DNA from: Methanothermobacter sp. MT-2
Lineage (GTDB): Archaea; Methanobacteriota; Methanobacteria; Methanobacteriales; DSM-23052
DNA: 64,000 bases
Direction of reading: 5' to 3'
Assembly: GCA_003584625.1 (NCBI GenBank)
Contig: AP017647.1
Coordinates: forward strand, 373,501 to 437,500
The notes beneath the pieces were generated by a model. It searched no databases. It was not told the DNA's origin and worked only from the letters and a program-made list of their open reading frames with translations. Each line of letters begins with the position of its first letter. The stretch's first letter is position 1. Made by a program: the position numbers and the translations under genes. This document shows, in pieces, positions 49,763-60,201 of the stretch.

Positions 49763-50170
49763 ATGAAAAAAATAATTGCACCCATACTATTACTGGTGCT
49801 TGCAATAGCTGCAAGTGGATGCACATCAGAAACTGGAACTTCAACTGAAAGCAACATAAAAGTAGAAGAACTCCAAGTAATTCCAGAAGGCTACGGATTT
49901 TACACAATAAAAGGTAAAATAACACCTTTAAGAGACTTCGACTATCTTGAGATTGTACTTAAATGGTATGATGCAGATGGCAACCTAATACAAACCGACC
50001 CCCTCGCATGGAACGTTAACAACGCCAAATCAGGTCAATCTATCAAATTCAGCACATACTCCTATATAGATACAGGTACACCAGCAAAAGTTGATCTAAT
50101 GATATTCCAAGATCCATTCTCAAGTGGAGATGAAAGTTCAGCAATATACAAAACCACATTAAACCTCTAA
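49763..50170 (+). CDS. Putative lipoprotein (beta-sandwich, FxLYD-like)
   Basis: The 135-residue protein has a signal ending in the lipobox AASGCTS (Cys20), then a beta-rich domain (GYGFYTIKGKITPLRDFDYLEI, WYDADGNLIQTDP) like the FxLYD/TelA-type exported domains. Anchored to the membrane face. Operon with the preceding small membrane gene; function unknown. Confidence 0.7.
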   Translation: MKKIIAPILLLVLAIAASGCTSETGTSTESNIKVEELQVIPEGYGFYTIKGKITPLRDFDYLEIVLKWYDADGNLIQTDPLAWNVNNAKSGQSIKFSTYSYIDTGTPAKVDLMIFQDPFSSGDESSAIYKTTLNL

Positions 50171-50389
50171 CCACACTTTTATTATTTTTCCCCCCTGAGA
50201 TCTTCTAAAAAATTGGGGAGAACACAGACACTTTTTTCTAGATTACTAGGCTCTTCACAAAGATTATCTATTTCATAATCCATGACCTTAAAGATGAAAT
50301 AATAACCAGCAGACTAGGATGAAAAAATTTTTATTAAACACTCTCCTTATATAAGAGAGGCAGAATAAAACTATTGGGGAGATCAGAAT
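50171..50389. promoter_or_regulatory. purA upstream region
   Basis: No gene in 219 bases. TATA-like ccttatataagag (about 50346-50358) precedes purA, with GGGGAGAT ahead of ATG 50390. A T-run after the lipoprotein stop (ttttattatttttccc) may end that transcript. Confidence 0.4.
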
Positions 50390-51412
50390 ATGACATGTAC
50401 TGTACTAGTAGGTGGTGGATGGGGTGATGAAGGTAAGGGAAAATGCATAACCTACCTTTGTTACCATGATAAACCATCCATAATCGCCAGGGCTGGTGTA
50501 GGACCCAACGCAGGGCACTCAGTAGAATTCAAGGGCGAAAAATACGCCTTAAGACTTACACCATCAGGTTTTGTTCATAGGGATGCGAAGTTACTAATAG
50601 GCGCCGGTGTCTTAATAGACCCTGAAGTTTTCCTAGATGAAATGGAAAATCTAAGCAAATATGATGTTAAAGATAGGACATTCATAGATTACCGATGCGC
50701 CATCATAGAAGAAAAACATAAAATCCAGGACAGATCATCGGATTACCTGTCAAAGAAAATTGGCAGCACAGGTACAGGTTGCGGACCTGCGAATGCAGAG
50801 CGCGTCATGAGAACAGCCAAACTTGCACATGAAATACCCGAACTTGAAGACTATTTAACAGACGTACCCGTTGAGATAAACAAGACCCTTGATGAAGGCA
50901 GTGATGTTTTCATTGAAGGTTCGCAAGGTTTTGGACTCTCATTATACTATGGCACCTACCCCTATGTCACTAGTAAGGATACTACCGCAAGCACAGCCGC
51001 AGCTGACGTTGGTGTCGGGCCAACACGCATAGACGAGGTTATAACAGTATTCAAGGCATATGCTACAAGAGTGGGTAAGGGGCCTTTCCCCACAGAGATA
51101 AGCCAGGAAGAAGCCGAGAAGATGGGTTTAGAAGAGTATGGTACTGTTACTGGTAGGAGGCGTAGAATAGGCCTTTTTGACATGGACATGGCAAGGGAAT
51201 CATGTATGATAAATGGGGCGACACAGATAGCGGTTACTTGTGTCGATCGTTTATATCCAAGGTGTGAAAGGGTCCGAGAATATTCCAAGCTTTCAGGGGA
51301 AGCTAAAAGGTTTATTGAGGAGATAGAGGACGCTACTGGCGTGCCAGTGACTATAATATCTACTGGCCCTGATCTTGAGGATACTATTGATTTGAGGGGT
51401 GAACTTTTATAG
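50390..51412 (+). CDS. purA: Adenylosuccinate synthetase
   Basis: GTP-dependent joining of IMP and aspartate in AMP synthesis. The 340-residue protein is the short archaeal form (bacterial forms about 430). [13 protein letters not shown] is the catalytic/P-loop region, GPNAGHSV the substrate loop, [10 protein letters not shown] and [11 protein letters not shown] follow. Good GGGGAGATCAG before ATG. Overlaps convergent thiD by six bases. Confidence 0.95.
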   Translation: MTCTVLVGGGWGDEGKGKCITYLCYHDKPSIIARAGVGPNAGHSVEFKGEKYALRLTPSGFVHRDAKLLIGAGVLIDPEVFLDEMENLSKYDVKDRTFIDYRCAIIEEKHKIQDRSSDYLSKKIGSTGTGCGPANAERVMRTAKLAHEIPELEDYLTDVPVEINKTLDEGSDVFIEGSQGFGLSLYYGTYPYVTSKDTTASTAAADVGVGPTRIDEVITVFKAYATRVGKGPFPTEISQEEAEKMGLEEYGTVTGRRRRIGLFDMDMARESCMINGATQIAVTCVDRLYPRCERVREYSKLSGEAKRFIEEIEDATGVPVTIISTGPDLEDTIDLRGELL

Positions 51413-52150
51413 TTCCCAGAATTGGTTGAGTGTACCCCATTTGCCGTGGCGTATGGCTTCCTTCACGAATCCTACAGCCATTTTTATACTCTCTTCTAGA
51501 CTGTAACCTTTTGTTAAGTAGGCGACTATAGCAGCTGAGAATGAGCACCCGCTTCCATGGGTGTTTCTGCTTTTGATTAATTTTTCCTCGAAGATTTTAA
51601 TCTTTCCATTGAAGTATATGTTTTTACCTTTGAGGTGGCCTCCAGTGATTACCACATTGCATTTTCTACCTATCTTCTTGGCGGCTTTTTCAGCGTCTTT
51701 AATTGTTTTTATTTGGATGTTGGATAGTGCTTCGGCTTCTTGCAAGTTAGGTGTTACTAGTATGCATTCTTTGAGTAGGTGTTTTTTAAGGGCTTTTATT
51801 GTTCCGTCTGTTGATAGTGGCGAGCCTGATTCCGCTATCATCACGGGGTCTGTGACTGTTTTAAGTTTATATTCTCTTATCTTCTTGGTGACTGTTTTTA
51901 TTATATCTTCTGAGTAGAGCATTCCTGTTTTGGCGTATTTTATGGGTAGGTGTTCCATGATCAGGTCTATTTGTTCTTCTATGAATTCTGGGGATATTGG
52001 GTGTATGTTAGCAACTCTCTTGGGGTTCTGGGCTGTTAGGGCTGTTATAGCGGCCGTCCCATAAACTTTAAGGGCTGCGAATGTTTTGATATCGTTTAGG
52101 ATGCCTGCGCCGGCTGATGGATCAAAGCCGGCGATTGTTAATGCGATCAT
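51407..52150 (-). CDS. thiD: Hydroxymethylpyrimidine (phosphate) kinase
   Basis: ThiD phosphorylates HMP and HMP-P for thiamine synthesis. The 247-residue ribokinase-fold protein shows [27 protein letters not shown] and the anion-hole/catalytic [17 protein letters not shown]. Its ATG overlaps the stop of cofC by four bases, so translation is likely coupled. No fused ThiN domain is present. Confidence 0.93.
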   Translation of the reverse strand: MIALTIAGFDPSAGAGILNDIKTFAALKVYGTAAITALTAQNPKRVANIHPISPEFIEEQIDLIMEHLPIKYAKTGMLYSEDIIKTVTKKIREYKLKTVTDPVMIAESGSPLSTDGTIKALKKHLLKECILVTPNLQEAEALSNIQIKTIKDAEKAAKKIGRKCNVVITGGHLKGKNIYFNGKIKIFEEKLIKSRNTHGSGCSFSAAIVAYLTKGYSLEESIKMAVGFVKEAIRHGKWGTLNQFWEL

Positions 52151-52830
52151 ATGCCTCTCCCAGATTTTCTTTCTATTTGGAGTCTTTCAACGCCTCTGGA
52201 TGGTTTCACTTTTAGTTTGAGATCTTCTAGGTAGGATTTTGTATGTGTGTTTTTTCCGTGGAGTATTATTTCACCAAGGTCTTCGGCTGTGTTCACATCT
52301 AGGGAAAGGTAGAATGAATCATGGATTTTAATGGAAAGTTTTAGCCTTTTGGCTTCTTTTACATGTTCGAAGAAACTGCAGTCCCCGAAGCGCAACTTTA
52401 TGGTCTCTGGGGGAAATAAGAGTGCGTTTGTCCCCCCGCCTTTTGCTGGGGCTATTATCACATCATATTTTTCCGCATCTTCAATTAGACCTTTTAGGTT
52501 GGTTTTGCCGAGTAGTGGCACATCTGATGGTACTATGAGGATTTTGTCGCATTTAGATTCGCACCATTCAACTGCTTGTTGAAGGGCTCCGTTGAGGTCT
52601 GTTTTCCCTTTTTCTTTGAGTGTTTGGACTCCTAGTTTTTGGGCGAAGTTTAGAACGTTCCAGTCGGCGCTTATGACAATTACTTTATCCAAGTTTTTTT
52701 TCAAGTTTTTTGTAACGTCTTTTAGCATGACTTTGAGGAGGTTTTCTCTTTCTGTTGGTGATAGTGTGGGTGAAAGTCTTGTTTTTGCATGTGCGAATGG
52801 TGATACGGGGATGATTCCATAGATTTTCAT
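52147..52830 (-). CDS. cofC: 2-phospho-L-lactate guanylyltransferase
   Basis: CofC makes the activated phospholactate-GDP intermediate for coenzyme F420. The 227-residue protein has the CofC opening GIIPVSPFAHAKTRLSP, then VIVPSDVPLLG (metal acid) and PAKGGGTNALLFPP. Upstream of thiD in a two-gene operon. F420 serves the hydrogenotrophic pathway to which mch belongs. Confidence 0.92.
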   Translation of the reverse strand: MKIYGIIPVSPFAHAKTRLSPTLSPTERENLLKVMLKDVTKNLKKNLDKVIVISADWNVLNFAQKLGVQTLKEKGKTDLNGALQQAVEWCESKCDKILIVPSDVPLLGKTNLKGLIEDAEKYDVIIAPAKGGGTNALLFPPETIKLRFGDCSFFEHVKEAKRLKLSIKIHDSFYLSLDVNTAEDLGEIILHGKNTHTKSYLEDLKLKVKPSRGVERLQIERKSGRGI

Positions 52831-52853
52831 GTTTTTTTATCCTCGAATTTTTT

Positions 52854-53534
52854 TTATTTCAGTCCAATGAATTCCATGATTTTGTCCAGCCAGTTTTCTT
52901 CTCTGGCGAGTATTGTGCTGTTTATGTTTATGGAATTTAACTGTTCCTCGGTGAGGTTGAATTTTGTCATGAGCTCTGCCCTTGCAAATGATAGGTTATC
53001 CTTGAGTTGGTAGAAATACATTTTGTTTGCCCTTACTGTATAGTAGACTTCTCCTGTGTATATGTTGAAGTTGGCGCCCCTTGCCAGTAACCATATTTTT
53101 AATTGTGTGTTGAATGCTTCTGAAGGATTTTCTGGGTTTGATGTTTCTATGATTTCTTGTATCATCCAGGGGGCTTTATCAGATACTTTGAAGTGACTTC
53201 CTTTTATGGCGCTTTGTTCTGGTTCTATGCAGTAGGCTGGTATTGTACTGTTACCCTCTGGGGGTATTATCTCGTCTCTTGCTATTACAAGATCTTCTGA
53301 TTCTGGGTTGCTTAGGATTGTCCCTTTTTCTACTTTCACTGGTTTTTTGCTGTTGGTGGAGATGAGTACTTGGTGGGGGATTGTGCCGGCGGAGGTTATC
53401 TGGGTTATGTTAACGTTTCCATCTTCATATGCTTCCTTGAGGGCTATCCCTCCTTGGTTGAGGTAGCAGAGGAACCCGAAGGTTCCTGCGAAGATTATTA
53501 TGAGGCTGATTAGGATTAGAGCCCTTGGGTTCAT
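52854..53534 (-). CDS. Single-helix membrane protein, unknown function
   Basis: The 226-residue protein has an N-terminal helix (ALILISLIIIFAGTFGFLCYL) and an exported domain (PHQVLISTNSKKPVKVEKGT, IPAYCIEP) without motifs I recognise. ATG 53534 is preferred (GGTG six bases upstream); ATG 53546 overlaps the proS stop. It follows proS and precedes cofC on the same strand, but the link is probably only transcriptional. Confidence 0.65.
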   Translation of the reverse strand: MNPRALILISLIIIFAGTFGFLCYLNQGGIALKEAYEDGNVNITQITSAGTIPHQVLISTNSKKPVKVEKGTILSNPESEDLVIARDEIIPPEGNSTIPAYCIEPEQSAIKGSHFKVSDKAPWMIQEIIETSNPENPSEAFNTQLKIWLLARGANFNIYTGEVYYTVRANKMYFYQLKDNLSFARAELMTKFNLTEEQLNSININSTILAREENWLDKIMEFIGLK

Positions 53535-53545
53535 GGTTTGCACCA

Positions 53546-54952
53546 TTAATATGTTTTAGCCAAGAAGGCTTTATAGTTAGCTTCTTTCCCACAATTTATA
53601 CAGGAACTTTTCTTTTTGGTTTCTGTTATCCCGAGGATGTCTACTTTTATTTTTTCTTCCATGTTTTTACCGCATTCTTCGTCTCCACACCATGGGAGTG
53701 AGATTATACCCTTCTTTTCTTCTATTATTTTCTTCGCCTCTTTGAGGTTTTTGGCTGTTCTTATGTTTTCCTGCATTTTTTTCCATGCTTCTTCTCTAAG
53801 TGTCTTGGTAGTATCTTCGAGTATTTCCTCTATTTTTTCTTCTAGGTTTTCTAGTTTTATTTCAATTTTTTCTTTGGTGTCTCTTCTTGCAATTGTTACC
53901 ACGCCTTTTTTAAGGTCTCTTGGCCCTATTTCTATGCGGAGTGGTGCTCCTTTCATCTCCCATTCATAATATTTTCTCCCAGCTCTTATATCCCTATCAT
54001 CTAGTTTCACGCGTAAGCCAAGATCCTTTAATCTTTTTTTAACTTCTCTGCAGGCTCTTATAACCTCTTCTATTTTTTCTTTGAAGATTACTGGTACTAT
54101 TATTATCTGGTATGGTGCTACTTTTGGTGGGAGGCGTAGGCCTAGTTCGTCTCCGTGGACTGCTATGATGGATGCTATGACTCTGTCGGATAATCCGTAG
54201 CATGTTTGGTATGCGTGTTCGTGTTCGCCTGTGGGTGTTTCAAATTTTATTTCGAAGGTTTTGGAGAATGTTTGTCCAAGGTTGTGGACTGTTGCGATTT
54301 GTAATGTTTTGCCATCTGGCATTAGGGTGTCAAATGCTATTGTATAATCAGAGCCTGGGAATTTGTCCCAGGGTGGCCTTTTTGTTATGAGGTAGGGTAT
54401 GGCTAGACTGTTGAAGAATTCCTTGTAGAGTTTTATCGCCTCTTGTACTTGTTTTTCGGCTTCTTCCATGGTCTCGTGTACTGTATGGGCTTCTTTGAAT
54501 GTTGTGATTTCTCTTACGCGTATAAGCGGCCTTGTGTGTTTGGTTTCGTATCTGAAGGTGTTAACTATCTGGTAGATCCGTAGGGGGAGGTCTGTGTGGG
54601 ATCTTATCCATAGTGAGAACATTGGGTACATTGCTGTTTCGCTGGTGGGTCTGAGGGCTAGTTTTTTGTTTAATCTTGTAAGTCCTCCATGTGTTATCCA
54701 GTAGACTTCGTCTTCGAAGCCTTTGACGTGTATTGATTCTTTTTCGAGTTGGTCTTCTGGTATTAGGAGTGGGAATAGTGTTTCTTCATGGTCGCGGTCC
54801 ATAATGTCTCTGAGGATTTTTAGGGTGTTTTTACGTAGTTGGAAACCGTAGGGTAACCATACGTTCATGCCCTTGATTGGATATCTTGGATCTATTATTT
54901 TAGCCTCCTCTAGGATGTTATGGAACCATTCGCTGAAATCTATCATTTTCAT
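53546..54952 (-). CDS. proS: Prolyl-tRNA synthetase
   Basis: This class II synthetase charges tRNA-Pro. The 468-residue archaeal/eukaryotic-type enzyme shows motif 2 ([17 protein letters not shown]), the TSETAMYP segment (motif 1 vicinity), class II domain and anticodon-binding domain ([12 protein letters not shown]), and a C-terminal zinc-type domain with cysteines ([15 protein letters not shown]). Normal for the 470-500 residue archaeal form. Confidence 0.95.
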   Translation of the reverse strand: MKMIDFSEWFHNILEEAKIIDPRYPIKGMNVWLPYGFQLRKNTLKILRDIMDRDHEETLFPLLIPEDQLEKESIHVKGFEDEVYWITHGGLTRLNKKLALRPTSETAMYPMFSLWIRSHTDLPLRIYQIVNTFRYETKHTRPLIRVREITTFKEAHTVHETMEEAEKQVQEAIKLYKEFFNSLAIPYLITKRPPWDKFPGSDYTIAFDTLMPDGKTLQIATVHNLGQTFSKTFEIKFETPTGEHEHAYQTCYGLSDRVIASIIAVHGDELGLRLPPKVAPYQIIIVPVIFKEKIEEVIRACREVKKRLKDLGLRVKLDDRDIRAGRKYYEWEMKGAPLRIEIGPRDLKKGVVTIARRDTKEKIEIKLENLEEKIEEILEDTTKTLREEAWKKMQENIRTAKNLKEAKKIIEEKKGIISLPWCGDEECGKNMEEKIKVDILGITETKKKSSCINCGKEANYKAFLAKTY

Positions 54953-55090
54953 CCACCATTTTGACTAGGCTCTCTTTTTTAGAAGTTAGCATTTTTTTCT
55001 CCAAAAATATTTTTATCAGTAACTATAAGATCTTCAATTGTGAAAGTTATTATCCTATTTACCTACTTAAAGCTGTTGTTTGTGATTGAG

Positions 55091-56137
55091 ATGAATCCTA
55101 GGAAGATAGAGTTGCCAAGGGAGATACATACTGGTCCGGGTGTGATAAAAAATACAGGGATCATATGTAAAGATCTTAGATTTAAAGGGAATGTGATGGT
55201 CGTCACAGGCTATAAAACCTTTAATATAGCTGCTAAGGATGTTATAAGGAGTCTTGAATTGGAAGGTTTCAAAGCCGAGCATATAAAAGTTAAGGAGGCT
55301 TCCATGGAATCTGTTATGATGGTTAAGGAAAACCTTGATAATATCTCATTGGTCCTTGGTGTGGGTGGTGGTAAGGTCATAGATGTTGCTAAGATGGCCG
55401 CCACCCTTGCTGGTATATCTTTTATTAGCGTGCCTACCGCTGCTTCCCATGATGGTATAGCATCTCCTAGAGCATCGATCCGTGATGGTGAAAAGGGTTC
55501 GGTTTCAATGAAGGCAACTTCACCCATGGGTGTTATAGCTGATACTGATATAATAATTAAAGCACCTTTTAGGTTGCTTGCCTCGGGTTGTGCTGATATA
55601 GTATCTAATTATACAGCAATACTAGATTGGAAATTGGCGCATAGACTCCTTAATGAACGTTATAGTGAATCTGCAGCGGCGCTTTCGCTCATGACGGCTA
55701 AGATGATAATTAAATCGGCTGACGCCATAAAAGAGGGGCTTGAAAGGAGTGCTCGTCTTGTTGTGAAATCTCTTATAAGCAGTGGTATAGCTATAAGTAT
55801 AGCGGGGAGCAGCAGACCAGCAAGCGGATCTGAACACAAATTCAGCCACGCCCTTGACAGTATAGCGCCTAAACCAGCACTTCATGGAGAACAATGCGGT
55901 GTCGGCACAATAATGATGATGCACCTCCATGGAGGGGACTGGAAATTCATAAAAGACGCTCTTAAAAAAATGCACGCGCCCACAACAGCCTATGAACTCG
56001 GAATAGAACCTGAATATATAATAGAAGCCCTTACAAAGGCCCACACCATACGTAAGGAAAGATACACCATCCTAGGAGATAGGGGTCTTACAAGGGAAGC
56101 TGCTGAAAAACTTGCGAAAAAGACGGAAGTGATCTAA
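55091..56137 (+). CDS. egsA: sn-Glycerol-1-phosphate dehydrogenase
   Basis: This enzyme sets the archaeal stereochemistry of lipids, reducing dihydroxyacetone phosphate to sn-glycerol-1-phosphate. The 348-residue product shows [17 protein letters not shown] (NAD loop), [16 protein letters not shown] and the metal site with HKFSHALD and [15 protein letters not shown] 55091 (MNPRKIELP) matches family starts; upstream codons are unconserved. UPF0179 begins one base after the stop. Confidence 0.95.
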   Translation: MNPRKIELPREIHTGPGVIKNTGIICKDLRFKGNVMVVTGYKTFNIAAKDVIRSLELEGFKAEHIKVKEASMESVMMVKENLDNISLVLGVGGGKVIDVAKMAATLAGISFISVPTAASHDGIASPRASIRDGEKGSVSMKATSPMGVIADTDIIIKAPFRLLASGCADIVSNYTAILDWKLAHRLLNERYSESAAALSLMTAKMIIKSADAIKEGLERSARLVVKSLISSGIAISIAGSSRPASGSEHKFSHALDSIAPKPALHGEQCGVGTIMMMHLHGGDWKFIKDALKKMHAPTTAYELGIEPEYIIEALTKAHTIRKERYTILGDRGLTREAAEKLAKKTEVI

Positions 56138-56138
56138 A

Positions 56139-56573
56139 TTGATAACACTAATAGGGAAAAAACTTGCAAAAAAAGGACTAAACTTCATCTACAATAAACC
56201 GGCAAAGGCATGTGAAGACTGCAGATACAAATCAGTATGTATCAGCCCTTTAGAAGCAGGCAGAATCTACACCATAAAAGAAGTGAAAGACACAGAACAT
56301 CCATGTCCAATCCATGAAGGTGGAAAAGTAAAAGTCGTCGAAGTGGAAAAAGCCAATATAAAAGCGCTTATAGACTCTAAGAGGGCATTTGAAGGATCCA
56401 TAATATTATTCGAAGCTCCTGAATGTGATGAAGAATGTGATATGAGAAGCCTATGTTTCCCAGAAGGATTAAAAACATCAGATAAATGTAAAATTATTAA
56501 AAATCTTGGCAAGGCCAATGAATGCAAAAAAGGCTACAAATTAAATAAAGTCATCCTCAAAATCATGGCATAA
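56139..56573 (+). CDS. UPF0179 family protein
   Basis: The 144-residue archaeal protein of UPF0179 has an N-terminal [11 protein letters not shown] and a later [12 protein letters not shown] pattern: at least seven cysteines, suggesting a metal or Fe-S site. Starts TTG 56139. Function unknown. It sits between egsA and rpiA in an apparent operon. Confidence 0.85.
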   Translation: MITLIGKKLAKKGLNFIYNKPAKACEDCRYKSVCISPLEAGRIYTIKEVKDTEHPCPIHEGGKVKVVEVEKANIKALIDSKRAFEGSIILFEAPECDEECDMRSLCFPEGLKTSDKCKIIKNLGKANECKKGYKLNKVILKIMA

Positions 56574-56586
56574 TGGTGAAATCCCA

Positions 56587-57249
56587 ATGAATCTAAAAAA
56601 GATGGTTGCATATAAAGCCGCTGAAGAAATAACAGACGGACAAGTTGTTGGTCTTGGCACGGGCTCCACGGCACGATACTTCATAGAAAGGATAGGTATG
56701 CGCATCCAAGAAGAGGAACTAGATATATTAGCAATACCCACCTCATATCAATCATTATTCCTTGCAAGAGATTGGCAGATACCCCTCACAAGTATAACAG
56801 AGCATGATGTTGATATTGCTGTTGACGGGGCTGACGAGGTTGACAAAGACCTTAACCTCCTCAAAGGTGGTGGAGCAGCCCATACACAAGAAAAGATAAT
56901 TGACTATTCAGCAAGCGAATTTATCGTTATAGTGGATGATTCCAAACTCTCAGAAAGATTAGGCAAACCAGTCCCAGTAGAAGTCATACCAGTATCATCT
57001 CGTCTTGTATGTGAAGAACTGAATTCAATGGGGGCTAAAGTCCAGATTAGAATGTCAGATGCAAAGGACGGGCCAGTTATCACTGACAATGGCAATTTCG
57101 TCATCGACGCCGATTTCGGGTCCATTGAAGACCCATCAAAACTGGAATATGAAATAAACAGTATCCCAGGAGTTCTTGAGAATGGTATATTTTCTAGGGG
57201 TGTTGACCGGGTGATAGTAGCCAGAAAAGATGGGATAATCGAATTATAA
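56587..57249 (+). CDS. rpiA: Ribose-5-phosphate isomerase A
   Basis: Interconverts ribulose- and ribose-5-phosphate. The 220-residue product has VVGLGTGSTARYFIERI, the active-site DVDIAVDGADEVDKDLNLLKGGG (two parts: DGADEVD and LKGGGAAHTQEKI) and VIVDDSKLSERLG with the catalytic acids and lysine. GGTGA lies eight bases before ATG 56587. Confidence 0.95.
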   Translation: MNLKKMVAYKAAEEITDGQVVGLGTGSTARYFIERIGMRIQEEELDILAIPTSYQSLFLARDWQIPLTSITEHDVDIAVDGADEVDKDLNLLKGGGAAHTQEKIIDYSASEFIVIVDDSKLSERLGKPVPVEVIPVSSRLVCEELNSMGAKVQIRMSDAKDGPVITDNGNFVIDADFGSIEDPSKLEYEINSIPGVLENGIFSRGVDRVIVARKDGIIEL

Positions 57250-57292
57250 CACATACCTTTATGATGGGGATGAAAAATCTTCAGATGATTAT

Positions 57293-58102
57293 TCATATTA
57301 ATTCTCTTCCAATATATGTGATGATGAAAAATGTTGCTAAGATTAATACTATTGTAGCCCCAGAGGACACATCAAGGATATATGAAAGCCATAAACCGGC
57401 TGATGTGAATATTATGCCGATTATTGATGCTAATATCATCAGCCAGGGGATCCTGGAAGTGAATTGTCTTGCTGTCACAGCCGGGATAGTGAGAAGTGCT
57501 ATCACAAGGATTATACCAACCACTTTTATAAGGATAACAACACTTAAAGCCACAAGCGTCAAAAGCAACAGATAAAACAAATTTACCGGAACCCCCAAAA
57601 CTTGTGAGAATTCCTCATCAAAGGATATGGCCGTAAACTCCCTGTTAAATAATATCACACTCGCCACTATAATAAAATCTAATATTAACATCATCCAAAG
57701 GTCTGTTCTTGTAACTGTTAATATGTTACCAAAAAGATAATTAAAAAGGTCAGCAGCATAACCTGGAGTTAAACTTATAAATATGATACCAAGGGACATT
57801 CCAACAGACCATAATATGCCTATAGCAGTATCTTCACTGATTCTAACCTTCTTTGTAGCCATACCCATAATGAAAGCTGCAATGACACTGAATGGTATCG
57901 CTGTAATCACCGGATTCAAGCCAAGGAAATAGCCAAGGCCAACACCACCAAATGCCGCGTGGGATATACCCCCACTTATGGACACTATCCTTTTAGCCAC
58001 TATATAGGTTCCTACCATTCCACAGGCTATACTAATAAGGATTGCTGCTATGAAGGCATTCTGCATGAACTGATATTCAAGAAATTCTAGCATTTTAGTC
58101 AC
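57293..58102 (-). CDS. Metal ABC transporter permease (ZnuB-like)
   Basis: The 269-residue membrane protein of the ABC-3 (Zn/Mn) permease family has about eight hydrophobic helices, [19 protein letters not shown] (coupling-type region), and [20 protein letters not shown]. It forms the membrane part of the ABC uptake system with the following two genes (upstream on the minus strand); the three are tightly packed, one or three bases apart. Metal (Zn, Mn or Ni) is not resolved. Confidence 0.9.
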   Translation of the reverse strand: MTKMLEFLEYQFMQNAFIAAILISIACGMVGTYIVAKRIVSISGGISHAAFGGVGLGYFLGLNPVITAIPFSVIAAFIMGMATKKVRISEDTAIGILWSVGMSLGIIFISLTPGYAADLFNYLFGNILTVTRTDLWMMLILDFIIVASVILFNREFTAISFDEEFSQVLGVPVNLFYLLLLTLVALSVVILIKVVGIILVIALLTIPAVTARQFTSRIPWLMILASIIGIIFTSAGLWLSYILDVSSGATIVLILATFFIITYIGRELI

Positions 58103-58855
58103 CTAATGTTTCCTCAAGACTCTGTGCGGCACCCCATGGGCTATTAACTCCACGGGACACTTATAAACATCCTCGATACATTCCAGGGCTTCTTCGGGTG
58201 TTCCGTGGGAGAATAGTTTCTGGTTTAGGCAGGCTATCCTGTCCACGTGGGTTGCGACCATCCCTATATCATGGGATACCATTACAATGGCTATTTCATG
58301 TTTAAGTTCATCTAATAGTTCATAGAATTTTTCTTGGAATAGTGGGTCAACGCTACTTGTGGGCTCATCCAATAATAGTAGTTCTCCCTCCCTTACAAGG
58401 GCTCTTGCAAGGAAAACTCTCTGTAGTTGTCCGCCAGAAAGGTTATCTAGTCTTTCATCTTTCAGATGGTCTATTTCTAATCTTTTAAGCCATTTGTCCA
58501 CTTTTTCTTTGTCTTTCCTGGTGTAACCTTTGAGGGGGCCATGGTAGCATCCCATGAGTACTGTTTCAAAAACGTTTATTGGAAAATCTGTGTCGAAGTG
58601 GCGTCTTTGGGGGAGGTAGCCTATCTTTTTTCTTGCTGTTTCGGGTTTGAGGCCGAATACCTTGATGTTTCCTTTGGTTGGTTTCAGCAGGCCGATTATC
58701 ATTTTGAGTAGGGTTGTTTTACCGCCGCCGTTGGGTCCTATGATAGCTAGGAATTCTCTCTTGTAAATTTTGAGGTTTATATCTTCTAGGATTGTTTTGT
58801 TGTTGATTTTGTAGTGTAAGTTTTTGATTTCAACTGCTTTTTCCATTTTATTCAA
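58103..58855 (-). CDS. Metal ABC transporter ATP-binding protein (ZnuC-like)
   Basis: The 250-residue ABC ATPase has Walker A IGPNGGGKTTLLKMI, signature LSGGQLQRVFLARAL, Walker B LLLLDEPTSSVDP and the H-loop VSHD. It powers import through the ZnuB-like permease. It begins three bases after the stop of the binding protein gene. Start ATG 58855. Confidence 0.93.
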   Translation of the reverse strand: MNKMEKAVEIKNLHYKINNKTILEDINLKIYKREFLAIIGPNGGGKTTLLKMIIGLLKPTKGNIKVFGLKPETARKKIGYLPQRRHFDTDFPINVFETVLMGCYHGPLKGYTRKDKEKVDKWLKRLEIDHLKDERLDNLSGGQLQRVFLARALVREGELLLLDEPTSSVDPLFQEKFYELLDELKHEIAIVMVSHDIGMVATHVDRIACLNQKLFSHGTPEEALECIEDVYKCPVELIAHGVPHRVLRKH

Positions 58856-58858
58856 CCT

Positions 58859-59707
58859 TTAAATGTCTTTGAGGGTTTGTAGCATTTTTTCCATGTTTTT
58901 GATGTAGTTTTCTGCGAGTGGGTCTATGGTGACTATTTTTGCACCTATTTCGTCTGCTATGGCTTGGGCGCTTTGTTTATTTGATTGTGGTGATATGATT
59001 ATAATTTTTATATTTGCTTTTTTGGCTTCTTGGATGATCTTTGCGAGTTTTTGGGGTGATGGTTCTTTGCCTTCTTGTTCTATGGTGATTTGTTCTATTT
59101 TGTAGTCTTTGAAGAGGTAGGTCCATGCTGGATGGTATACTAGTATTTTTTTGTTTTGTTTTTCGGTGAGGGTTTGGTTGAATTTTTTGTCTAGTTCTTT
59201 GAGCCTTGAAATGTATTGGTCCTTGTTTTTTGTGTAATATTCTCTGTTAGCCGGGTCTTCTTTTATGAGGGCTTTATAGATGTTTTCAACCATTATTATG
59301 GCGTTTTGTGGGGATGTCCATACGTGTGGGTCTTCTTTTATGAGTTTTATCCCCTCTGAGCAGTTTATTATTTTCATTTCTGGGTTTAGTTCTTTTAGTT
59401 TTTCCATCCATGTTTTTTCGAATTCTATTCCTGAGCCTACTTGGAAGTAGATTTTTGCCTTTGATAGTTCTCTTAGTTGGCTTGGTTGGGGTTCGTAGGT
59501 GTGTGGGTCTGCTCCGGGTGGCACCATTACTATGACTTTTACTTTGTCTCCTCCGACTGCTTCTATGAATTCTTTTTGGGGCATTATTGATGCTGCTACT
59601 ATTATTTTTTCTTCGGGGCCTGTTTCACCACCTTTACTTGTAATATAGAAGGCGCATATTAGGATGGTGATTGTTGCGATTAGAATGAATATTTTTGTTT
59701 TTTTCAT
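58859..59707 (-). CDS. Metal-binding ABC transporter solute-binding protein (ZnuA-like)
   Basis: The 282-residue cluster A-I binding protein has an N-terminal membrane anchor or signal (IFILIATITILICAFYI), then metal-site His69 (GADPHTYEP), His128 (EDPHVWTSP), His192 (VYHPAWTYLF) and an acidic ligand near the C-terminus (TIDPLAENY). The His-rich loop usual in zinc-specific ZnuA is missing. First gene of the transporter operon; divergent to the NikR-like gene. Confidence 0.9.
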   Translation of the reverse strand: MKKTKIFILIATITILICAFYITSKGGETGPEEKIIVAASIMPQKEFIEAVGGDKVKVIVMVPPGADPHTYEPQPSQLRELSKAKIYFQVGSGIEFEKTWMEKLKELNPEMKIINCSEGIKLIKEDPHVWTSPQNAIIMVENIYKALIKEDPANREYYTKNKDQYISRLKELDKKFNQTLTEKQNKKILVYHPAWTYLFKDYKIEQITIEQEGKEPSPQKLAKIIQEAKKANIKIIIISPQSNKQSAQAIADEIGAKIVTIDPLAENYIKNMEKMLQTLKDI

Positions 59708-59817
59708 TGCTAGATTTTTATTTGTTTTATCCCTTAAAAAATTTATTAATAAAATCGAATAGATTTAATAATTTTTATGGTAATCTTTTTAAATGTTTAT
59801 TAATATAGTTTTTGTTC
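59708..59817. promoter_or_regulatory. Divergent control region of metal transporter and NikR-like gene
   Basis: AT-rich gap of 110 bases. The palindrome TTTATTAATAAA (59742-59753) and a second partial copy, TTTATTAATA (59796-59805), are spaced 54 bases apart, one near each gene. They are candidates for binding by the adjacent ribbon-helix-helix regulator, or TATA elements that happen to be palindromic; both readings are open. Confidence 0.4.
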
Positions 59818-60201
59818 ATGACTGTAATCAGCATTTCAATAAGCAAAAAACTCCTAGAAGAGATAGATGCTTTAAAGGATGAGATGGGATTTTCAAGCCG
59901 CTCAGATATTATAAGAACAGCATCCAGGATGTTAATAGATGAAAAAAGGAAAGAAATGGATATAAAAGGAGAAGTTAATGGTGTGCTCTTCCTCATACAC
60001 AAAAGAGAAGTTGAAGATAAGGTAAACAATATCAAACATGACTATGAAGATATCATAAACACACAAATCCACAGCCACCTAAAAAACAAGAACTGCCTTG
60101 AAATCTTCATCCTAGAAGGTGGAGCTGAAAAAATAAGAGAACTCACCTCCAGATTCCGAAATTGTGGAAAAATGGAACACCTCAAACTTATAATCATCTA
60201 A
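59818..60201 (+). CDS. nikR: NikR-like nickel-responsive regulator
   Basis: The 127-residue protein has an N-terminal ribbon-helix-helix domain ([30 protein letters not shown]) and a C-terminal ACT-like metal domain. The NikR nickel ligands are all present: His74, His85, His87 and Cys93, with the spacing of E. coli NikR (76, 87, 89, 95). It is divergent to the ZnuABC-like operon, so that transporter may be its target. ATG 59818 is used, dropping two unlikely codons. Confidence 0.9.
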   Translation: MTVISISISKKLLEEIDALKDEMGFSSRSDIIRTASRMLIDEKRKEMDIKGEVNGVLFLIHKREVEDKVNNIKHDYEDIINTQIHSHLKNKNCLEIFILEGGAEKIRELTSRFRNCGKMEHLKLIII

